Shown here: positions 27,525 to 32,000 of the stretch, one piece after another | Layout: every line of letters starts with the position of its first letter | Numbering within the stretch: the stretch's first letter is position 1 | Assembly: GCA_028339355.1 (NCBI GenBank) | Contig: JAOLBX010000002.1 | Coordinates: 1 to 32,000, forward strand | DNA: 32,000 nt | Source: Bacteroidia bacterium | GTDB lineage: Bacteria; Bacteroidota; Bacteroidia; NS11-12g; UBA9320 | Reading direction: 5' to 3' | Notes under the pieces: model-generated | Seen by the model: only the letters and a program-made list of their open reading frames with translations | Told to the model about the DNA's origin: nothing | Database searches by the model: none | Position numbers and translations under genes: made by a program

Positions 27525-27898
27525 TATTTCTTAGGTCTTTTAGCTCCGTACTTACTTCTTCTTTGAGTTCTTCCTTCTACCCCTGCAGTATCCAATGCTC
27601 CACGAACAATGTGATATCTAACACCTGGCAAATCCTTCACTCTACCACCTCTCACTAACACTATACTGTGCTCTTGCAGGTTGTGACCTTCTCCAGGGAT
27701 ATAAGCATTCACTTCATTACCATTCGTAAGTCTTACTCTAGCTACCTTTCTCATTGCCGAGTTAGGTTTCTTAGGAGTAGTAGTATAAACTCTTGTGCAC
27801 ACACCTCTTCGCTGTGGGCAAGAGTCAAGAGCTCTTGACTTGCTTTTCTTGGTAAGTTGCTTTCGCCCCTTACGTACTAGTTGTTGTATCGTAGGCAT
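27524..27898 (-). CDS. rpsL: 30S ribosomal protein S12
   Basis: This 124-residue decoding-centre protein is the first gene of the cluster. I place the start at the ATG at 27898 ([15 protein letters not shown]), because an in-frame ATG at 27931 lies within the -7 promoter box. The decoding loops [14 protein letters not shown] (residues 39-52) and [13 protein letters not shown] (84-96) keep the lysines (44 and 88) whose loss gives streptomycin resistance elsewhere, and Asp89, the usual methylthiolation site. The leader has no Shine-Dalgarno sequence. The stop overlaps the rpsG start by one base. Confidence 0.97.
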   Translation of the reverse strand: MPTIQQLVRKGRKQLTKKSKSRALDSCPQRRGVCTRVYTTTPKKPNSAMRKVARVRLTNGNEVNAYIPGEGHNLQEHSIVLVRGGRVKDLPGVRYHIVRGALDTAGVEGRTQRRSKYGAKRPKK

Positions 27899-27928
27899 AT
27901 AATTCTGTCCGTTTTCTAAAAAGGTCTG

Positions 27929-27958
27929 CAAAAGTAGTATTAATATATAAGTTTACAA
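27929..27958 (-). promoter_or_regulatory. Promoter of the ribosomal protein operon (TTG-N19-TActTTTG)
   Basis: On the minus strand TTG (27958-27956) is followed after 19 bases by TACTTTTG (27936-27929). This is the Bacteroidota housekeeping-sigma consensus at near-ideal spacing. Transcription should start about 27922, giving an rpsL leader of about 24 bases. It is the only good promoter I see ahead of the 32-gene run apart from the internal one before infA. Confidence 0.85.
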
Positions 27959-28084
27959 GGGCTGAATTGAAAAATATCAATTATTATTTACAGTTGCTTT
28001 TTTTAGTGTATAATTCATGGGTTTACCGGTGATTTATCTCCCTATCATTGTTCTATTATTTTAACTAGCAAAGTCAGTCGCAGC

Positions 28085-28990
28085 TTGAATTCAGCCTTAA
28101 CATATATCAAATACAAAGACATAGACCTGGTCAAATGGGATAAACTTGTGGATTCCTCAGATAATGCTCTGATTTTTTGCTTTTCTTGGTATATGAATGC
28201 TTTCTGCTCTTGGGATGCAATAATTCTAGGTGACTATGACGGTGCTATAGCTCTGCCTAAGAAAAGAAAACTTGGAGTCAAAACACTTTTTCAGCCAAAT
28301 TTCATTCAAAAATGCATTTGGTTTGGTAAGAATCTGACTGCCGACGAAGAAACAGTAGTATGGGGTTTTATTCGAAACAATTTTCATCGAGTGAATTTCA
28401 ATTGTAATATAAGACTCGCTAAAACTAGTTCTGATCGTGTGAACCAAATCTTACCTTTGACGGATTATGACTCAATACGATCAGGATATTCCAAAAGCCT
28501 TACTAAAAACATTAATAAACACGCATCAAGTCTTCTGGTAAAGGAGCGGCTGTCCGTCAAGGACACCATAGACCTATATGAGGCAGCCTACGGAGATTTA
28601 AACAAGCAGTTAACTTTAGTTAGCTACAATGCCCTAGGAAAGCTCTCAGTATCTCACCCCGAATCTTTTCTAAACATACATATAGTGTATGAATCCAAGA
28701 TTATCGGTTCTTTGTTATTTGCCGTAGGAAAAAACAGACTGCATTATATACTTGGTGCTCCAACTGCGGAAGGCCGATCAAAAAATGCTCTGTCTATCGC
28801 AATAGATTATGTCATACATAAATTTAGTCAACAAGAAATGACTCTTGACTTTGAAGGGTCGAGTATTCCTTCCGTCAAAAGGTTTTATGCCAGTTTTGGG
28901 GCTAAAGAAGAATTGTTTTTTGAATACGCTTATATATCTAAGACGTTGCGACCGCTATATATCCTTTATAGCAAATTGCTGAGATCGTAA
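28085..28990 (+). CDS. Putative acyltransferase of the GNAT/FemAB-like superfamily
   Basis: The 301-residue frame has no in-frame ATG near its 5' end. TTG at 28085 is the likely start, as the next Met is at residue 37 and a stop lies upstream at 28004. The C-terminal half looks like a GNAT-type acyltransferase: SLLFAVGKNRLHYILGAP, then ALSIAIDYVIHKF and LDFEGSSIPSVKRFYASFGA (near 256-275), a pattern common in uncharacterised Bacteroidota proteins with FemAB/BioF2-like folds. There is no signal peptide. The gene is divergent from rpsL (186 bases between), and its last 25 bases overlap the end of bshB1 on the opposite strand. The function is a fold-level guess. Confidence 0.62.
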   Translation: MNSALTYIKYKDIDLVKWDKLVDSSDNALIFCFSWYMNAFCSWDAIILGDYDGAIALPKKRKLGVKTLFQPNFIQKCIWFGKNLTADEETVVWGFIRNNFHRVNFNCNIRLAKTSSDRVNQILPLTDYDSIRSGYSKSLTKNINKHASSLLVKERLSVKDTIDLYEAAYGDLNKQLTLVSYNALGKLSVSHPESFLNIHIVYESKIIGSLLFAVGKNRLHYILGAPTAEGRSKNALSIAIDYVIHKFSQQEMTLDFEGSSIPSVKRFYASFGAKEELFFEYAYISKTLRPLYILYSKLLRS

Positions 28991-29679
28991 TCTAAGGGAG
29001 TACTACTCGTAAATCCTTCTCCGAACTCTACACCAATGGCTCCTCCCATTTCTCTACTACGTGCTTCTACAAACTTTATGAATCGCTCAGAACTGATCAT
29101 TGTTTTAGGCTCCGAGGATGCAGGGTCAAAAAACTGTGTTTTGTAAGCCAAAATACTTTCCATCTTAGTCTCTTGATACGCTGTGACATCTATGACAAAA
29201 TCCGGAGCAATATGATAGTATTGTATATAATGGAACACGTGCTTTGGTCTCCATGGTTCTTGCTCCACTCCATTTTCATGCGTTTCTATTTTGCGAAGCC
29301 CTGCCAAAAAGCAAGCTTCTTTTACCAATTTGGCTCCTCTTGGGTGGTCAGTATGCCTATCATCTATAGCGTTTGCAAATACTACACTAGGACGATACTT
29401 TCTTATCGCAGCGATAACTTTGAGCTTATTCGCTCTATCTATTTCAAACCATCCATCTCCGAGATCTAAGTTTTCTCTGACATTTAGCCCTAAAATATTA
29501 CTGGCAGCTGCGGCTTCATTTTTTCGGGTAATATCTGTACCACGAGTACCGAGTTCTCCTTTGGTAAGATCTACAACTCCTACTTGCTTACCTTGGTTTT
29601 TCAGTTTAAGCAATGTTCCCGAGCAAGCTAACTCTATATCATCTGGATGAGCTCCAAAAGCTAATACATCTAATTTCAT
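28966..29679 (-). CDS. bshB1: Bacillithiol biosynthesis deacetylase BshB1
   Basis: This 237-residue zinc hydrolase of the LmbE/PIG-L family removes the acetyl group from GlcNAc-malate to give GlcN-malate, the second step of bacillithiol synthesis. The zinc motif AHPDDIE places His11, Asp13 and Asp14; the third ligand His112 is in DRHTDHPRG (107-115). The stretches DLTKGELGTRGT and NLDLGDGWFEID, and the C-terminal part VEFGEGFTSSTPL, match BshB1 rather than other LmbE proteins. It is the last gene of the porZ-recO-DUF4294-bshB1 run, 22 bases after the DUF4294 gene. Its 3' end overlaps the convergent acyltransferase-like gene by 25 bases. Confidence 0.93.
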   Translation of the reverse strand: MKLDVLAFGAHPDDIELACSGTLLKLKNQGKQVGVVDLTKGELGTRGTDITRKNEAAAASNILGLNVRENLDLGDGWFEIDRANKLKVIAAIRKYRPSVVFANAIDDRHTDHPRGAKLVKEACFLAGLRKIETHENGVEQEPWRPKHVFHYIQYYHIAPDFVIDVTAYQETKMESILAYKTQFFDPASSEPKTMISSERFIKFVEARSREMGGAIGVEFGEGFTSSTPLDYDLSNLL

Positions 29680-29701
29680 TTTTATAAATAACGAATATCT
29701 C

Positions 29702-30274
29702 TTATTCTAGTTTTGCGTTTTTGATAATATACTCAATTTGATAATCCTCAATAGGGTCAAATTTTGTATCGATATCCGCATTATACATCTTTGCCCACAT
29801 TCCATAAAACATGGTGCTCGCACTCCCTCTGTACTTTTTTAATATTTCGAACGTGGTGTTTCCAGTTTCGCGATGTATCAGTTTGATAAGTAATTTGCCC
29901 TGCGTGCTACTTAGTTTCTTGAGCTGCTCTTTGAACTCATCCATGATAGCATCCTCTGTTGCCTTTATGTACTTTTTCTGAGCTCTTCTTGAGGTGAGCT
30001 GATTGAGATTATCCTCTAGCATCTGTATTCTAAATGCTGCAAGCTTGGCATAAGGCATAACCTTCTTCACATTTCGGACGAGACGTCGATATGCTTCTTT
30101 ATCTGCTTTGTTATCAAACTCCTTAAGAATAAACTCATCGAATGAGTACACATAAAAAGTGTCACCATCCATAAACATTTTTCTAAGTACTACCGCAGAA
30201 TCAGCACTCTTGGTTTGTGCGTAGCCCGCTATGGCAAATAGACTAAATGATATTAATAATGCTAATTTCTTCAT
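29702..30274 (-). CDS. DUF4294 family exported protein
   Basis: The 190-residue product has a Sec signal peptide (KKLALLISFSLFAIAGYAQ, cleavage likely after about residue 19-20). The mature part is helical and charged, with YRRLVRNVKKVMPYAKLA, a segment of about 20 residues around LTSRRAQKKYIKATEDA, and KLIHRETGNTTFEILKKYRG. This matches DUF4294, a family of unknown function confined largely to Bacteroidota. It should act in the periplasm. It lies 32 bases after recO and 22 bases before bshB1, so co-transcription is likely, though a -7-like box precedes it. Confidence 0.85.
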   Translation of the reverse strand: MKKLALLISFSLFAIAGYAQTKSADSAVVLRKMFMDGDTFYVYSFDEFILKEFDNKADKEAYRRLVRNVKKVMPYAKLAAFRIQMLEDNLNQLTSRRAQKKYIKATEDAIMDEFKEQLKKLSSTQGKLLIKLIHRETGNTTFEILKKYRGSASTMFYGMWAKMYNADIDTKFDPIEDYQIEYIIKNAKLE

Positions 30275-30281
30275 GCTATTA

Positions 30282-30289
30282 CAAAACTA
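30282..30289 (-). promoter_or_regulatory. Possible -7 box (TAgtTTTG) before the DUF4294 gene
   Basis: On the minus strand TAGTTTTG matches TAnnTTTG and lies 7 bases before the start codon at 30274, in the 32-base gap after recO. There is no TTG at 19-21 bases upstream; the nearest (30306-30304) is only 14 bases away. It could add a secondary, nearly leaderless transcript. Confidence 0.3.
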
Positions 30290-30306
30290 TTCAAAGAATG
30301 TGCCAA

Positions 30307-31017
30307 TTAGCTCAGTAGCTCTGAAAGAATTTCTACTGATTTTATTCTTTTATTTTTAGTGATATGAAACTGGTAATACTTCATCAGCTCATTTAATGTC
30401 TCTTTTCGGACAACACTGTGTACTTTCTGTGCATCTTTTAAACTATTATTTAGCACTAAGTCTATGAGCCTCGCTACTTCTGTGGAGCTTGTATTCAGGC
30501 CTACTTCTGATTTAAAAATACCTTCATCTATGCTGAAATAGCTTGTTTGGTCACTAAAATGACCTTGTGGTTCTACACCCAAATATTTTGAAAGGCTTAG
30601 TAAAAAGGTAATCGGAAATAGCGAATTAGGATCCAGTTTCTCAAGATTCAAAATCTGAGATTCTAAAAAATCAAAAAGTTCCTCTTCACATTGTTCTTCA
30701 GTAATACAATGGTTTAGTATCTCTACCAGAAAGAGAGCCACCGATTTTTTTATCATACTGTCCTGAATATTTATCAGCAGTGGGGTGTTCTTAAGTTCTT
30801 TTACTCTATTAATGTTGGAACTAGATTTCTCGTATACATCCATTTCTACTATAGACAATGGCTGTATCATAGACGGACGAATAGCGGCCTTCCCTTTTCT
30901 TATACTTTGCAATATATAGGTACGAAGTCCAAACTCACGTGTATACATTTTACTGATCACACTATTCTCACTATAGTTGGTATTCCGCAGCACGATGGCA
31001 CGAGTCTTTGCTATCAT
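30307..31017 (-). CDS. recO: DNA repair protein RecO
   Basis: This 236-residue protein loads RecA with RecF/RecR and anneals single strands in gap repair. The N-terminal OB-fold begins MIAKTRAIVLRNTNYSENSV and includes GLRTYILQSIRKGKAAIRPS. The helical C-terminal part contains FLVEILNHCITEEQCEEELF and FPITFLLSLSKYLGVEPQG. No CxxC zinc module is visible, which is common for Bacteroidota RecO. It starts 5 bases after the porZ stop, an adjacency seen in other Bacteroidota. Confidence 0.93.
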   Translation of the reverse strand: MIAKTRAIVLRNTNYSENSVISKMYTREFGLRTYILQSIRKGKAAIRPSMIQPLSIVEMDVYEKSSSNINRVKELKNTPLLINIQDSMIKKSVALFLVEILNHCITEEQCEEELFDFLESQILNLEKLDPNSLFPITFLLSLSKYLGVEPQGHFSDQTSYFSIDEGIFKSEVGLNTSSTEVARLIDLVLNNSLKDAQKVHSVVRKETLNELMKYYQFHITKNKRIKSVEILSELLS

Positions 31018-31022
31018 GCAAA

Positions 31023-32000
31023 TTAGCGTACCAGTAAAAGTTTAGAGACCAGAGCATCTTCGTCTTCCTCGTTTGCAGAGAATATCAGGTACACCCCAGT
31101 TTGTGGTTTATCTCCATTAAAATTTCTGCCATTCCAAATAGCGGTACCTCCAGTGGCTATTAATTCATAGACCACTCTTCCAGCTACATCAGCTATTTTT
31201 ACAGTTGCATTCTCTGCCAATCCAGTGATAGTAATAGGGCCTTCATAATCTGAGTGAACGGGATTAGGAAAAACCAATGTGTTACTATGAAGGTCACTCG
31301 CCTCAGTAGCATCTCCTCTAAAAGAGGCTATGCCATTTTTAGTACCAAAAAATACTTCCCCAGTTTTTGGAACTATACCAATACAGTTTATTTCATCGCT
31401 TGGCAAAGGACTGTTTTGAGATGTGAGGTGCAACACCACCGCTGATCCATCTTCTGCTATTAACCAAGCTCCATTATTGGTAGCTACCCATTTTCTGTTC
31501 CCACCATCTATCTTAATGTCATTGACCACTTCACTCCCTAGTAAGTACCCTATATCACTTCCATCATCAATTATTATCTGTTGAGCATCCGCATTTACTC
31601 CTCCATCAAACACTAAGCTAGGATTATAAAAAACCGCAATCCCAGTTTCTGTACCTACCCATATTTCATTGTCTTTATCTACTGCGATTGCATTGACGTT
31701 ATTATTGGGCAAACCTCCATCTGTCTTGTTAGTACCCAGAAAGCGTCTTTGCAATAAGCCGTTGTCATCCTCTTTCACAACCAGAATACCATTACTACTC
31801 GTGCGAGGCAGAAGCATCCACACTTGGTCAGATTCGTCTACTACCATTTCTCCTAGTCTTTTTGTCCCCACATTAAAGTCTTCCCATGACCCATCTTCTC
31901 TAAGCACTACCAACGCTCTTTCTGTCTCATAATTTGCCACCCAAAGATTTTCTTTTCTATCCATTGCCATTCCAAATGCAACATCCCTATCTCCTGGTGC
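31023..32000 (-). CDS. porZ: PorZ-like type IX secretion protein with beta-propeller and C-terminal domain, 5' truncated
   Basis: The frame is open to the window edge, so the N-terminus is missing; 325 residues are visible. Repeats of propeller type occur, such as NNNVNAIAVDKDNEIWVGTE, IKIDGGNRKWVATNNGAWLI and INCIGIVPKTGEVFFGTKNG. They are followed by a type A sorting-like C-terminal domain starting LVFPNPVHSDYEGPITITGL and ending TGVYLIFSANEEDEDALVSK plus LLLVR. PorZ is a surface protein that presents A-LPS to the type IX sortase complex. The layout (two propellers then CTD) and the neighbour recO support PorZ. Another two-component-propeller T9SS cargo protein is the alternative. Confidence 0.8.
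   Translation of the reverse strand, partial: APGDRDVAFGMAMDRKENLWVANYETERALVVLREDGSWEDFNVGTKRLGEMVVDESDQVWMLLPRTSSNGILVVKEDDNGLLQRRFLGTNKTDGGLPNNNVNAIAVDKDNEIWVGTETGIAVFYNPSLVFDGGVNADAQQIIIDDGSDIGYLLGSEVVNDIKIDGGNRKWVATNNGAWLIAEDGSAVVLHLTSQNSPLPSDEINCIGIVPKTGEVFFGTKNGIASFRGDATEASDLHSNTLVFPNPVHSDYEGPITITGLAENATVKIADVAGRVVYELIATGGTAIWNGRNFNGDKPQTGVYLIFSANEEDEDALVSKLLLVR

Noticed and set aside
27899-27931. Upstream ATG for rpsL
   Set aside because: It overlaps the -7 box of the operon promoter, so it would not be in the mRNA, and its 11 extra residues are not part of S12.

Overview
The window is an AT-rich chromosomal segment from a member of the Bacteroidota. The grounds are the gene content (a PorZ-like type IX secretion protein, DUF4294, bacillithiol deacetylase BshB1, zinc-free L36), start codons preceded by A-rich leaders instead of Shine-Dalgarno sequences, and promoters of the TTG-N19/20-TAnnTTTG type. 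I cannot resolve the genus; a flavobacterial or cytophagal lineage is plausible. All major genes are intact except at the two window edges. I see no insertion sequences, CRISPR arrays, tRNA or rRNA genes.

Bases 1-10777 hold plus-strand accessory and metabolic genes. First comes the 3' end of an RND efflux adaptor with its 1149-residue RND permease, closed by a strong terminator. An ElaA-type acetyltransferase follows. Next are a tail-anchored cytochrome c with twelve CXXCH haem sites and a nucleoside deaminase closely coupled behind it. After a 335-base gap come an M42 aminopeptidase with a perfect 19-bp hairpin behind it, a small ArsC/Spx-like thioredoxin-fold protein, and a lipoprotein of the dihaem cytochrome c peroxidase family.

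Bases 10944-27958 on the minus strand form one uninterrupted str-S10-spc-alpha cluster of 32 genes: rpsL-rpsG-fusA-rpsJ-rplC-rplD-rplW-rplB-rpsS-rplV-rpsC-rplP-rpmC-rpsQ-rplN-rplX-rplE-rpsN-rpsH-rplF-rplR-rpsE-rpmD-rplO-secY-infA-rpmJ-rpsM-rpsK-rpsD-rpoA-rplQ. A consensus Bacteroidota promoter lies before rpsL, a second lies in the 47-base gap before infA, and a terminator follows rplQ. No tuf lies between fusA and rpsJ, and no map lies between secY and infA. The last gene encodes L17 fused to an extra helix-hairpin-helix type domain.

Bases 28085-32000 hold a divergent plus-strand acyltransferase-like gene whose 3' end overlaps bshB1, then a minus-strand operon read as porZ (truncated by the window edge)-recO-DUF4294-bshB1. 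It links type IX secretion, DNA repair and low-molecular-weight thiol synthesis.

I found no clear candidate for a wholly new system. The items most worth a second look are the twelve-haem cytochrome/deaminase pair, the L17 fusion, the -7 boxes sitting directly against start codons, and the internal infA promoter.
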